From the NCBI GenBank assembly GCA_037179385.1, contig CM074190.1:7516284-7580283 (forward strand): DNA of 64,000 nt, given 5' to 3'. Positions 47,401-54,335 of this stretch are shown here, piece after piece; within the stretch, counting starts at the first letter, position 1, and each line of letters opens with the position of its first letter. This DNA comes from Holothuria scabra. Its lineage: Eukaryota; Echinodermata; Holothuroidea; Aspidochirotida; Holothuriidae. The translations under genes and the position numbers were made by a program. Under the pieces are notes generated by a model. The model was not told where the DNA came from and ran no database searches. It saw only the letters and a list, made by a program, of their open reading frames with translations.

Positions 47401-47757
47401 CATGGCTTTTCTGTATGATTCAGCATTTCACAATTCGTGTAATGCACAACCATTAAAATTGTAATCAAATATTATCTTCGTTTAGTGATGAGAGTAAAAC
47501 ATCGACTGCAAAATGGCAATAGTCATGTTCTGTGTGTGAATGAGGCATACAGTGAAAAACAATAATTTCATTTTAATTTCGTATATTAAACTTTCTTTCA
47601 TTTGGCGTCTCGATATACTTACTTGAAGACGGCAATAGGTGCTTAAGTCCTGTGTAATACCAAAACCTTTGGAACAAGTACGGTACATGAATGTTCAAAT
47701 GTGTAAAACATGGAATTGAAACTTACTGTTCACTTCTTTATTGGCCGTTGAATCCAT
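32276..47757 (-). CDS. Extended SDR, dihydroflavonol-4-reductase/GRE2-like (eight exons, complete)
   Basis: Spliced CDS: 47757-47727, 45062-44861, 42241-42060, 39336-39199, 37511-37305, 36694-36614, 33229-33108, 32401-32276; 1089 nt, 362 residues plus TAA. All junctions are GT-AG and phases fit. Visible features: VLVTGASGYIA (residues 12-22, the TGxxGxxA NAD(P) motif), RGTVRS after strand 2 (an Arg that fits NADPH), RVVITSS (127-133, catalytic Ser), YVQSK (165-169, catalytic Tyr and Lys), VLPGYVVGP, YVDICDVVDAH, and a C-terminal IDMAYSLIDNGYI segment. It has the usual size for the family. Known members (plant DFR, yeast GRE2, related animal proteins) reduce aldehydes and ketones with NADPH. 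The animal substrate is unknown. No signal peptide or membrane segment, so cytosolic. A tandem paralogue lies at 61574. Confidence 0.92.
33108..33229 (-). CDS. SDR gene exon 7
   Basis: It encodes residues 281-321: YSPSSRLAPRFIIRLMSYFD and MNILWGQICDYDNTK. The acceptor is tatag|GTT and the donor AAA|gtaagt. The length (122 nt) and phase equal those of the paralogue exon at 62096-62217. Confidence 0.92.
33283..33800 (+). repeat. Dispersed repeat R, copy 3
   Basis: It matches 1160-1790: GTGGTGAAATTTCCATTCAA, ACTTCCTCTCATTCGC, AATGCTTTGTTTCCC, then AGACTGTTCATTAATGT. It also contains the right-hand sequence found at 29797. This is the most complete copy in the window. Confidence 0.65.
33892..36305. 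mobile_element. hAT-type element, 2.4 kb, non-autonomous
   Basis: The ends are CAGGGGTGGCG (33892) and CGCCACCCCTG (ending 36305), flanked by GCTCTTAT/ACTCTTAT (7 of 8 match; 33884-33891 and 36306-36313). The ends contain CCCCGAC-rich blocks on both sides (subterminal GCCCCGACGAAA motifs at 33955, 36030 and 36231). No transposase frame. It lies in the SDR intron between exons 6 and 7. Confidence 0.82.
36306..36613. other. SDR intron remainder
   Basis: 308 bases between the hAT element and exon 6; nothing else recognised. Confidence 0.5.
36614..36694 (-). CDS. SDR gene exon 6
   Basis: It encodes residues 254-281: GQRYLVVDKTHAYADICKAL and NDEFSSQ. The acceptor is atacag|GAC and the donor CAAG|gtaaga. 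It lies 308 bases from a 2.4-kb hAT-type element in the next intron. Confidence 0.9.
36695..37304. other. SDR intron between exons 5 and 6
   Basis: No repeat or gene recognised; one 69-codon frame at 36761-36970 has no features. Confidence 0.5.
37305..37511 (-). CDS. SDR gene exon 5
   Basis: It encodes residues 185-254: FELCTVLPGYVVGPTLTDQP, KRMLVGGDLLVPDVYFSYVD and VVDAHLACMTSPKAAG, the substrate-loop region. The acceptor is tcacag|AAA and the donor GCAG|gtacaa. Confidence 0.92.
37972..38210. mobile_element. TTAA MITE, copy 1 (degenerate left end)
   Basis: It shares CAGTTCCAATTCTCCTAACC, CCCCTCCTACAACTGTCTAA, CTGTCAATCAAAGA and AAAGTTGTAGTTTGAGTGAG with the other four copies. TTAA follows the right end at 38210-38213. 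Confidence 0.7.
38211..39198. other. SDR intron between exons 4 and 5
   Basis: Nothing recognised beyond the MITE. Confidence 0.45.
39199..39336 (-). CDS. SDR gene exon 4 (catalytic Tyr-Lys)
   Basis: It encodes residues 139-185: KHTGDTPLTEKDWTNPEKGG, LEAEPYVQSKVKAEKAAFDY. It carries the YxxxK pair. The acceptor is tttcag|TAA and the donor CCAG|gtaact. Confidence 0.92.
39337..41577. other. SDR intron between exons 3 and 4, left part
   Basis: 2.2 kb without recognised genes; no clear repeat family. Confidence 0.45.
41578..42020. mobile_element. TTAA MITE, copy 2, split by the 167-bp hairpin unit
   Basis: It begins with CTCCCACAACTGTCTAAAG, ATCCAGATACAATCTCAG and TTGCTTCAGGGTGA (to 41687), is interrupted at 41688-41853, then resumes with GTATACAAGGCTCAG, GTCAATCAAAGAGCCGTGCC and AAATTTGTAGTCGGAGTGAG. 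Comparison with copy 3 (GGTGAGTATACAGG) fixes the insertion point. Confidence 0.75.
41688..41853 (+). repeat. 167-bp hairpin-rich unit, copy A
   Basis: It runs from CTAGAATGGAGCC to CTTTAGAAAAA and is about 90% identical to copy B (49317-49483). It contains serial hairpins: CGTGA/TTACG, GTTC/GGAC, GCTTC-ttcg-GGAAGC and CCCT/AGGG, ending in a self-complementary ACTTTAGAAAAAGT. Changes from copy B keep pairing through G-U wobble. Function unknown. Confidence 0.7.
42060..42241 (-). CDS. SDR gene exon 3
   Basis: It encodes residues 78-139: AISGCSHVLHTASPFPF, LVRPAVDGTLNVLRACKEAG and KRVVITSSIVSTG with the catalytic Ser. The acceptor is acacag|AGC and the donor GGAA|gtaaga. Confidence 0.93.
42405..42634. 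mobile_element. MITE, TATAGACGAATCC family, copy
   Basis: TCATGGTCGGGGTTTATCC near the left, and CCGGATTCGTTTATAAAT at the right (about 42613-42630). It belongs with the copies at 537 and 57172 but is diverged. Confidence 0.5.
42738..43118. mobile_element. Palindromic MITE with CACTCTAAAA ends and TA target
   Basis: The 381-bp element is a near-complete inverted repeat. The left arm starts CACTCTAAAATCAAAAGAG and the right arm ends CTCTTTTGATTTTAGAGTG, with TA on each side (42736-42737, 43119-43120). The arms are about 105 bp (42738-42840 and 43010-43118) and contain repeated GAGTGAA/TTCACTC words. The TA duplication suggests a Tc1/mariner-like or related transposase acting in trans. Confidence 0.85.
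43554..43850. mobile_element. TTAA MITE, copy 3
   Basis: It starts at TTAA (43550-43553) with AGGTCTAAGCCTCTCACCCC and ends with TTGAGGTGAGAGAATTAGGCC. The inner order is CCACAACTGTCTGAAATTC, TTGCTTCAAGGTGAG, GTCAATCAAAGAGCTGTGC, AAATTTGTAGTTTG. It is preceded by an ATGATGATGACGATGACC simple repeat at 43508. Confidence 0.78.
44050..44834. mobile_element. hAT-type element, 785 bp, near the SDR exon 2 donor
   Basis: Perfect 14-bp inverted ends, CATGGGCGTCCGGA (44050-44063) and TCCGGACGCCCATG (44821-44834), with a perfect 8-bp duplication ATGAGAGA (44042-44049, 44835-44842). No transposase. The right end lies 26 bases from the exon 2/intron boundary (44861), that is, about 24 intron bases past the GT. 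Contains G/C homopolymer tracts at 44064-44100 and 44457-44473. Confidence 0.9.
44861..45062 (-). CDS. SDR gene exon 2
   Basis: It encodes residues 11-78, with the Rossmann TGASGYIA, RGTVRSLKNPGKV and LELVEADLLKPETW. The acceptor is ttccag|AGG and the donor CCAAG|gtaacc. A hAT element lies 26 bases beyond its 3' end. Confidence 0.93.
45063..45786. other. SDR intron 1, left part
   Basis: Nothing recognised. Confidence 0.45.
45787..46015 (+). repeat. tRNA-derived SINE, full-length
   Basis: The head has A-box-like TTGGTCAAGTGATTGG and B-box-like AAGTTCCACTCCTGG; then GAGTCATACCAAAGAC, the CTTAGTGCTCAC segment, GAGCCGCAACTGAAAAAGAC, CCAACTGGTTAGAAACTGCC and the tail TCATCTAACTAA. About 230 bp. 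Best complete reference copy in the window. Confidence 0.75.
46016..47726. other. SDR intron 1, right part
   Basis: Apart from the small inverted repeat at 46382, nothing recognised. Confidence 0.45.
46382..46531. mobile_element. Possible small MITE, ends ACAATCCTCGACAA
   Basis: ACAATCCTCGACAA (46383) and TTGTTGTCGAGGATTGG (46517-46532) are inverted copies about 150 bp apart. A related end, CTACAATCCCGGCC, is at 46659. No clear target duplication found. Confidence 0.45.
47727..47757 (-). CDS. SDR gene exon 1 (coding part)
   Basis: It encodes MDSTANKEVN plus one base. The donor is AACA|gtaagt. Chosen because it joins in phase to exon 2 to give NKVLVTGASG, and the ATG is the first in its frame after upstream stops. 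Confidence 0.8.
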
Positions 47758-48480
47758 AGTATAACTTCTCCACAAATAGGTATGTGACTCTGTTTTCCGT
47801 CTAAGCAAGTTGATATTAAATCTAAAAATGACAGTTAAACTTCTTTTCCAATTCATGATTTTAATTTTATCCGTAGCGTTACAGATTAACACGTGATTGA
47901 TCCTTCCTGACTCAATATTCAATAGAGTGTATTTTACTTGCTGCACATAACCGCCGACTCTTTGATGATGCTGGTTGAAGTATAAATGTCAAAGGTCAAA
48001 ATATTAAGGAATAAATTAAATGAAAGCGGATTATTTTTAAAACCATGTTTACAACTTATGGCGATAAACTATATAGTCTACACGCCTGTAACCTTTGTAT
48101 CTATAAACGGGAGGACTGTTAAGTAAGAACCCGCTTTAATAGCGTGTGTGTCGTAGTATATAATATCTGTATTAAAAGTTGATTGCTAAGCTAAAGAGAT
48201 ATGATTAAACCTTGGCAGTGTAAAGATATCTAAGCGACTGAGTAAAGGTTATCTATAAACAGCTCCGAAAGCAACTATGTAAATGAAAAAAACAATATCG
48301 CGGATTCTAAATTTGTGGTAACGTCTGTAAGATAAGATAAACGATATATCCAATATTAGAGAGCCAGCAACTATAAGTGCATTATTGTGTTAAAATCATA
48401 CAGCAGCATTCTGCTATATAGTTGGTTTAATTTCAAGAAGGTTAGTGGTATAGGCTACAAAGCCTATCAGTAGATCAGTG
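47758..48480 (-). promoter_or_regulatory. Upstream region of the SDR gene, with DR1-like site
   Basis: Sequence 5' of the SDR start codon. ATGTCAAAGGTCA at 47986-47998 (plus strand) matches the DR1 nuclear-receptor consensus AGGTCAAAGGTCA at 12 of 13 positions, about 230 bases from the ATG, and is not within a HINE-like element. No TATA box was identified on the minus strand. Binding is inferred from sequence only. Confidence 0.35.
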
Positions 48481-48740
48481 GCGTCGTGTAACTCATTCTA
48501 TAACGGGCGTCCGACTTGGTTAACTTTTATACCCAAATGTTTTTAGAATTTTAAGTTTTTGAGGATTTTTAAATTTATTTCAAAATCATGGAAAGGATTT
48601 TTTTTAAGGTATGGGTTACTTTAGCAATGAATGTTTGATATGATCTTTTATAATGCGGTGTCAGCAAAGGTCAGAAAGACTGCATTTTGGAATAAGGGAT
48701 TTAATTTAAAAAAAAAATGATTGGTTCATTGAAAAGAGTC
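48481..48740. other. Intergenic
   Basis: AT-rich, with A and T runs; nothing recognised. Confidence 0.4.
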
Positions 48741-49259
48741 GCCCGTAGCTTCGTGGGCAAAAATCCTGTCTCCTGCAAGATAACCTAATCTCCTCCCTCA
48801 GCGATTGGTCCAACAGGAGATCAAAATATCCTTTAAGCGCGTTAAACGAGAGGACAATTTTGGTGAAATTTCCTTATTGAAACTCTAGAGTCTCGGAATG
48901 CAAAGACGCCCTCGGAGAGATTTACCGGAGCATTCCCATATCCCATTACTGACCAAGCATAGTCCATGTGCATTGACGTCATTCTTGGGGGCAAAGCAAT
49001 GGAACACGTGGCCTGACGCATTAGAATTCTCAAGCATTCGCCCTGCACTTGTAGCAGACTATGCGCGAGTTCGACTGATTGGCAAAGCAGCTGTCTGTAT
49101 TTGTCGATGTTGGTTTTCTTTGCCCCCGCAGGAGGACGTATACTTTCCGCTTTGTGACATCATATGCACAAGGTCTATATTGGGATACTATCAGGAGTTC
49201 AAGAAATAGTGTTCATTTGAGTTGGAAAGCTGCGCTATTTTGTTAAAGCATGAAAATAA
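48741..49259 (+). promoter_or_regulatory. Less AT-rich region directly upstream of the U2-like sequence
   Basis: It holds two ATTGG (inverted CCAAT) motifs at about 48805 and 49078 and a TTGACGTCATT (CRE-like) at 48972. There is an open frame of 103 codons at 48898-49209 with no recognisable domain. Real U2 genes have a proximal element about 55 bases upstream; I cannot identify a species-specific one here. Could be remnant U2 promoter, or unrelated. Confidence 0.3.
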
Positions 49260-49310
49260 ATTGCTTCTCGGCCTTTTGGCTAAGATCATGTATAGTATCT
49301 GTTCTTTTCA
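49260..49310 (+). pseudogene. U2 snRNA 5' fragment
   Basis: TTGCTTCTCGGCCTTTTGGC followed by TAAGATCATGTATAGTATCT and GTTCTT matches the first about 46 nucleotides of the universally conserved U2 snRNA (stem-loop I and branch-point recognition region). Three or four substitutions are visible; one lies in the branch-recognition GUAGUA, which here reads ATAGTA. The stem IIa and Sm-site region that should follow is absent; the 167-bp unit starts 7 bases later. So it is a truncated copy. Confidence 0.85.
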
Positions 49311-49316
49311 TCCAAT

Positions 49317-49483
49317 CTAGAATGGAGCGTTACATGACAGACCAATAATGTAAATGGTCTGAGGGCCGTGAGGTTGGTCACGCATTGTCCTTCAGTGGAC
49401 GTAAAAGCTTCTTCGGGAAGCAGTGAAAGTTTTGGTTTTGCCGAACGACCCTTTGCAAGAGGGTTGGAAGCACTTTAGAAAAA
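49317..49483 (+). repeat. 167-bp hairpin-rich unit, copy B, fused to U2 fragment
   Basis: CTAGAATGGAGCG to CTTTAGAAAAA. Hairpins: CGTGA (49367-49371) with TCACG (49378-49382); GTCC with GGAC (49387-49400); GCTTC-ttcg-GGAAGC (49407-49421); ACCCT (49448-49452) with AGGGT (49460-49464). Same borders as copy A, which is inserted in a MITE, so the unit is mobile and separate from U2. Confidence 0.7.
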
Positions 49484-49489
49484 GTAAAG

Positions 49490-50860
49490 AATGAAAATAA
49501 ATTTGGTCAACTGTGTTTATTCCATCTAAGTTTGTTTGTCTTCCCCATCTCGAGCGAAGATTTAGATAGCATCATGTTACATGTTCATGACGAAATATCA
49601 CTGAATGCTGTTGTATGCATATTCATCATTAAAATCATCGCTAACCACCACTGAGATACTCTGTGACCTTTAACGATGATATATAGCTACAACGAACCAA
49701 ACGTGTTATAGAAACATGTGTCGACAGAAGCTTCACAACTCCTTGTTGCCAAAAGTGTTGACAGAGGTTACAGAGCAAAATAAAACGACGACATGTTCCC
49801 AATATGTATCGACACATGTCATCAAATAATTCAAAATCATTTTTTAGCTTATCAACACATGTTCACAGTCTGACCAATCAGAAATCATATTTGCCCCAGT
49901 TGATCCACCAGCTGATCTGGCTACCCCAAAGTGTGACTCATTTCATTTCATAATTTACACATCAATGCACTGGGTTATGGATCAACAACAAGCGTTATAT
50001 TTTGTCACACTTCCCATACCACGACTGAGATATGGCACTTTGTGACTGCTAACGATGGTATATATCTACAGCGAACTAAAAAGTGTCCACGACACGTGTC
50101 GACAAAAGTTTCAACAACTCTTTGTTACCAAAAAAGTTGACAGACATACCTAGTGCACATTCAAGTAAAAAGAAATCAATCCGTTCTGACGTTGTCTCAC
50201 ATGGTATGACGTTGCTTCTTGAGAATGCAACAAAGATACCCCATTAGATCAAATGAGGTGTGGGATGTAACTGGTATCTGAGTTTGTTACACGATCTGTG
50301 CCCTCAAGTAATATATGCTTTCACTTTGTTAACCCGACAGTGAGAAGAAACGAACAAAGGCCTGACTAGACTGTTATAGCTAACCCCAAATGTCACGCCA
50401 CTTTTGGTGTATTTTAGTACATACGGTACCGTAAATCAACTAGTTACAGGTGAAACCTGTATGCATCAAGCGTGTTTGTAAAGAGTGTTTTATTTCCTTC
50501 CTGAGGCAAAAAGATTTGTTCAGTCAGAGTAAGAGGATGCTTCAGAAAATAAGAAGGAGCTTCATCGTGCAAGGATGGTACTAGCTGTAGGTAGTTTTCA
50601 AGAGAGGTGACTGTGGTTTGGGATATTTTAAGGGAGGAGAATTTGAATGTGGTTTATAGACTAAGGAAGGTTAATTGGAGACAATTGACCTGGCGTCGGT
50701 GAAGGACTTGCCCTGATACTGGTTGAGAAATGTTCCATTTTGGAGAAATATTCATATCAGCGTTCTTCACTGTATGTGAAATAGGGTGTCTTATTTCAAA
50801 ATTTGTCTTTCGTCCCTGCTATAAAAAGTTCCATTAGACGAGAATGCCCTTGTGAATAAT
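49490..50860. other. Intergenic
   Basis: Two stretches, 49610-49760 and 49950-50120, share ACCACGACTGAGATA/TGTGACTTTAACGATG, TATATAGCTACAACGAAC and GTGTCGACA, i.e. a diverged direct duplication of about 150 bp. No gene. Confidence 0.45.
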
Positions 50861-50865
50861 TGCTT

Positions 50866-50965
50866 CCTATGAGATCACCCACCCTAAAAATCACGGCATA
50901 TGCCAGGAGTTGTACTCCAATGGAAAAGCCTGTCCCCTTCTCCGCCCATCAGATATATTTGTCAG
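50866..50965 (+). repeat. Flanking repeat X, copy 1
   Basis: GAGATCACCCACC, TGCCAGGAGTTGTACTCCA and AAAAGCCTGTCCCCTTC match 54248-54335 in the same orientation, although the minisatellites next to them are inverted. Confidence 0.6.
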
Positions 50966-51094
50966 AGAAGTACCATAACTGGTACCTTGGTCGGATAAAG
51001 GTAACAAAGAAAAAACAAATTCGCACCGCCGCAAGTCCAACCACTTTTTAATGATTATGAGAAATGCCATCCAACAAATATATCCTTCTACTAT

Positions 51095-51325
51095 GGAACG
51101 CGAAATCTGCAAGTATCATGTGACTACATCGGAGGGGAAGGTAATAACATGATGTGACTACGTAAAAACATGGTGCGACTATATGAACACATGGTGTGAC
51201 TTCGTAAACACATGGTGTGATAAGTAAAAACATGGTGTGACTACATAAATGCATGGTGTGACTACGTAGCATGGTGTGACTACATAGCTTGGTGTGACTA
51301 CGTAGCATGGTATGACTATGAAACG
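51095..51325 (-). repeat. CACACCATG minisatellite, copy 1 (minus)
   Basis: About ten units of 17-22 bp of CATGGTGTGACTACGTA type. The lead-in GGAACGCGAAATCTGC and GGAGGGGAAGGTAATAACAT is the reverse complement of 54150-54235. Confidence 0.8.
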
Positions 51326-51920
51326 AAGTTACCCTTTAATTTTTGGTATTTCATGAATATTCATATTACATACAGGGTCAGATTCACCTTTATTGTCATT
51401 TAAATAAGTCCAGTGCTTCTTATGATTGTTGCTGTATCGCATTTTGATTGGAAATTGCATCACCTTTCTTCACTGAAAGTTCTGCTGAGTATTGTTTCTA
51501 AATGGCCGAGTAACAATTAGATAACTCTTTCTGTTATACAGGTATGCTTGCACTTTGTAATATTTAAGCTTCATCCATGCTAATTTTTTATCACTTATTT
51601 TGTGGAGGAACAGCTATGTTGATCTCTCCAGGTTGTGGCTTCTGTTGTATTCAGCCAGTCTAAAGCAGGACCACTCAGTGTTTGCCCTTTGGAGGGCGTA
51701 CTTGTCCATTTGGGACGTTAAGCTCCTTAAGGGAGCAGAACTCCTCCGGGAGTAATCGTTTGGTTTTCGCCCCTTGGCTCTTCGCCAGAGAGTCGTGGGG
51801 ACTTTTAGAAAAAAGGTTTGAACTCAAAAGAGTTTCTTTGTTTGCTAAGATAAATAAAAGTGATTCATGAGTACACCTGAAATACTCTGTGTCATGTGTC
51901 ATCTTTGCCTTGCACAAGTG
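51326..51920. mobile_element. Insertion within minisatellite copy 1
   Basis: The minisatellite resumes at 51930 after about 600 bases that are absent from the inverted copy at 53690-54235. The insert contains hairpin-unit copy C. Its own ends were not defined. Confidence 0.45.
51674..51817 (+). repeat. Hairpin-rich unit, copy C (diverged)
   Basis: It keeps the layout of copies A and B with different bases: GCCCT (51684-51688) with AGGGC (51693-51697); GTCC (51704) with GGAC (51713); GCTCC (51722) with GGAGC (51732); an additional ACTCC (51740) with GGAGT (51749); CTCT (51778) with AGAG (51787) inside CCCC/GGGG (51770, 51797); then ACTTTTAGAAAAAGG. TTTGGTTTTCGCC/TTTGGTTTTGCC lies at the same point in A, B and C. 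Confidence 0.62.
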
Positions 51921-51929
51921 TCACGTTAC

Positions 51930-52170
51930 AACTACATTGCATGGTGTGACCACATTGCATGGTGTGACTACATAAAACACGGTGCGACCATTTGAAATTG
52001 CATTGTGAGGCAGGCGATGTTAACTGTACGTAGACTGTGGGTGTGATGAGAAATCTGTACGTGACTGTATAAAATGATGGTGTGATGAGGAGTCGGCCAG
52101 TGACTACCTAAGGTGAGGGTGTGATGATCTGATATAGTGCATTGAACTTTTCCTGGTGTACTCAAATATG
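51930..52170 (-). repeat. CACACCATG repeat, copy 1, distal part
   Basis: GCATGGTGTGACTACAT units to 51985, then unique flank (GGCGATGTTAACTGTACG, GGTGTGATGAGAAATCTG, GTGCATTGAACTTTTCC) that is the reverse complement of 53690-53870. Confidence 0.7.
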
Positions 52171-52960
52171 AAATAAACTAGGAGTAACGGCCTGGTTTAA
52201 ACTGAAAATGCAATAATGACTTCCAAAATATTATATGAAAGATACTTTGCAGAGAAATAAAAAGAAAAATTGTGAGATTTAGCTGTTACCTCAAAATACG
52301 TTTTGGATGACTGCTCTTGACCTTTAAATAGGGCTAGTTTGGATAAGGATTACAAATGCTTCGAAGCCGAGTTGTGGAAGGGGGGCTACATTCATTCCAA
52401 TAATTTGCAGTTTGAGCTTTTCGTGTTTTTCTTCAAATATTATAATTAACTATATACTTGAGAACGGTCAAAAATACCTTAAAGAATGCCACTTGAAAAA
52501 AAAAGGCCCGTACCCGAGACTTGGAGAGCAGGGCTGGGGTTGGGGGCCAATTAGCAGGTAGACTGACCAGGTATGGTATTGCATATGGACCTAGCAACAC
52601 CTTCAGAACAGGGGTGCCAAGCCAAGGAGGAGGGGCCTGGCCCCTTATGCCTCCGCCAACGTTCTCTACGAGGTCGCGTGCCCCGGACCCCTGTTTGCAC
52701 TGTATATGCTTTTATCCTCAGTTAATGGTGCCATTTATTAATTGAGGACCACATAATGGAAATCTAGTCTTATACCTTGCAAAGTAGTTTTTTTTTCTTT
52801 TGTTAATACAGTAGGCTAAGAAGTTTTACTTGAGTACGTCCGGGCCAGTTTCTAAACATCTTTGTCCGAAGTGGTCGATCAACAACTATTTCTATGAGGG
52901 GAACGAAGAATGGGGGGGGGGGGGCTAAGCTGCCATATATCGATCGCGCGTAGCCCCAGG
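52171..52960. other. Intergenic
   Basis: No gene; G-rich run at 52912-52922. Confidence 0.45.
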
Positions 52961-52967
52961 AGTTTGT

Positions 52968-53511
52968 GGGCAAGTGGTTAGATGATCCCGCTTGCAGCAG
53001 GGAGTTCTGGAGTTCGACTCCTTGCCGAGTCATGAAGACTTTAAAATGAAACCTACTGCCATTGTGATTGGCGCTCAGCATAAGCAGGGAAAACAAGCAG
53101 TGGCGCTACCCTCCCCAAGTTTATCCTTGCCCCCACATGCCCCCAGTTAGGTCAGTTAGGTGTTGAGTTAACCGAAAAACTAAAAATTATACCCCTACAG
53201 ATACTTAATTTTTCATCCAGAGATATGCTAAAACCTCAGATCTTTTGGGGCTTCGCGATCTGGATCCCATCCCCCAGGAACACGGGTGCTTTTGGTTCGG
53301 TTTCGCGCTGCGCCCGAAAACTTTCCCCCAACATTATCCTTTTCCCATAGTTTGCTCCCCCCCCCCCCACACACACACTTTTGATATTCTGGCTCTGCCA
53401 CTGGAAACAAGCCGGTGGACGACAACTGGAGAAATGCCGTGGCCGGCCAGACTTAAGCCAATCGGTTAGACGGTTAGAAAATAAGCCTTAACGTTCCACC
53501 TAACTAGCTAA
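52968..53511 (+). repeat. tRNA-derived SINE split by a hAT-type MITE
   Basis: A-box-like CAAGTGGTTAGATGATCC and a good B box GAGTTCGACTCC (53010-53021); then GAGTCATGAAGACTTTAAAA, GCGCTCAGCATAAGCAGGG. The body resumes after the MITE with CAAGCCGGTGGACGACAACT, CGTGGCCGGCCAGACTTAAG and the tail CCACCTAACTAGCTAA. Confidence 0.8.
53098..53403. mobile_element. hAT-type MITE, ends CAGTGGC, inside SINE
   Basis: CAGTGGC (53098) and GCCACTG (ending 53403), flanked by AAAACAAG and GAAACAAG (7 of 8). About 306 bp; contains a C-run and (CA)n at 53357-53378. The flanking SINE gives an independent border. Confidence 0.78.
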
Positions 53512-53689
53512 CCCAGAGGTGTGTGGGAGGGAGTTCTACCCCTCGTCCACGGAGGTGGCGGATTTTTTTAAATAAAATTACATGGCACAAACAGCGCGCC
53601 AAAACCTAGCAAGGGCACAGTCGCTCTAGTGGTTCTCACTCGGTTGTTATTCAGTAAAAATTCTTCCAACAATTCTTCCAATTCAGCAT

Positions 53690-54235
53690 TGAGTAGACTA
53701 GCGACACGAGGAAAAGTTCAATGCACTGTATCAGATCATCACACCCTCACTTTAGGCAGTCACTCGCCAACTTCTCCTCACAGAGCCATTTTATACAGTC
53801 ACGTACAGATTTCTCATCACAACCACAGTCATTACACGCAAAGTTGACATCACCTACTGCCACTCACAATACAATTTTAAGTGGCCACACCGTGTTTTAT
53901 GTTGTCACACCATGCTATGTAGTCACGTCATGCTTTTATGTAGTCACACCATGGTATGTGGTCGAACCATGTTATGTAGCCACACCATGCTATGAAGTCA
54001 CACCATGCTATGTAGTCACACCATGCTATGAAGTCACACCATGCTTTAATGTAGTCACACCATGTTTTTACATTATCACACCATGTGTTTACGTAGTCAC
54101 ACCATGTGTTTGCGTAGTCACACCATGTGTTCATGTAGTCACACCATGTTTTTACATAGTCACATCATGTTATTACCTTCCCCTCCGATGTAGTCACACA
54201 TGGTCACATGATGCTAGCAGATTTCGCGTTCCATA
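53690..54235 (+). repeat. CACACCATG minisatellite, copy 2 (plus) with flanks
   Basis: About fifteen units of GTAGTCACACCATG type, 17-22 bp, at 53885-54175; the flanks at both sides match copy 1 in reverse complement. The plus strand remains open over 53721-54335 (204 codons, HTMLRSHTM/CYVVTPCY-like repeats on either strand), which is a by-product of the repeat. Confidence 0.82.
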
Positions 54236-54247
54236 TTCTACAGCTTT

Positions 54248-54335
54248 CTGTGAGATCATCCACCTTAAAGTCATTATTGGTGCCAGGAGTCATACTCCAT
54301 CAAAAAAGCCTTCCCCTTCCCTTTCCGTCAAATGA
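54248..54335 (+). repeat. Flanking repeat X, copy 2
   Basis: GAGATCATCCACC, TGCCAGGAGTCATACTCCA and AAAAGCCTTCCCCTTCC, same orientation as copy 1 at 50866. Confidence 0.6.

Noticed and set aside
48898..49209. 103-codon plus-strand frame as a gene
   Set aside because: No recognisable domain, no splice context and an overlapping minus-strand frame. I kept it only as part of the U2 upstream flank.
49260..49310. Functional U2 snRNA gene
   Set aside because: Only the first about 46 bases are there, the branch-recognition bases are altered, and the Sm site and 3' stems are missing.
52968..53040. True tRNA gene
   Set aside because: The A and B boxes are tRNA-like, but the sequence continues into a SINE body found at several places and does not fold as a full cloverleaf.
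53721..54335. 204-codon plus-strand frame as a protein gene
   Set aside because: It coincides with the CACACCATG minisatellite and its flanks; composition is determined by the repeat, and no domain is seen.
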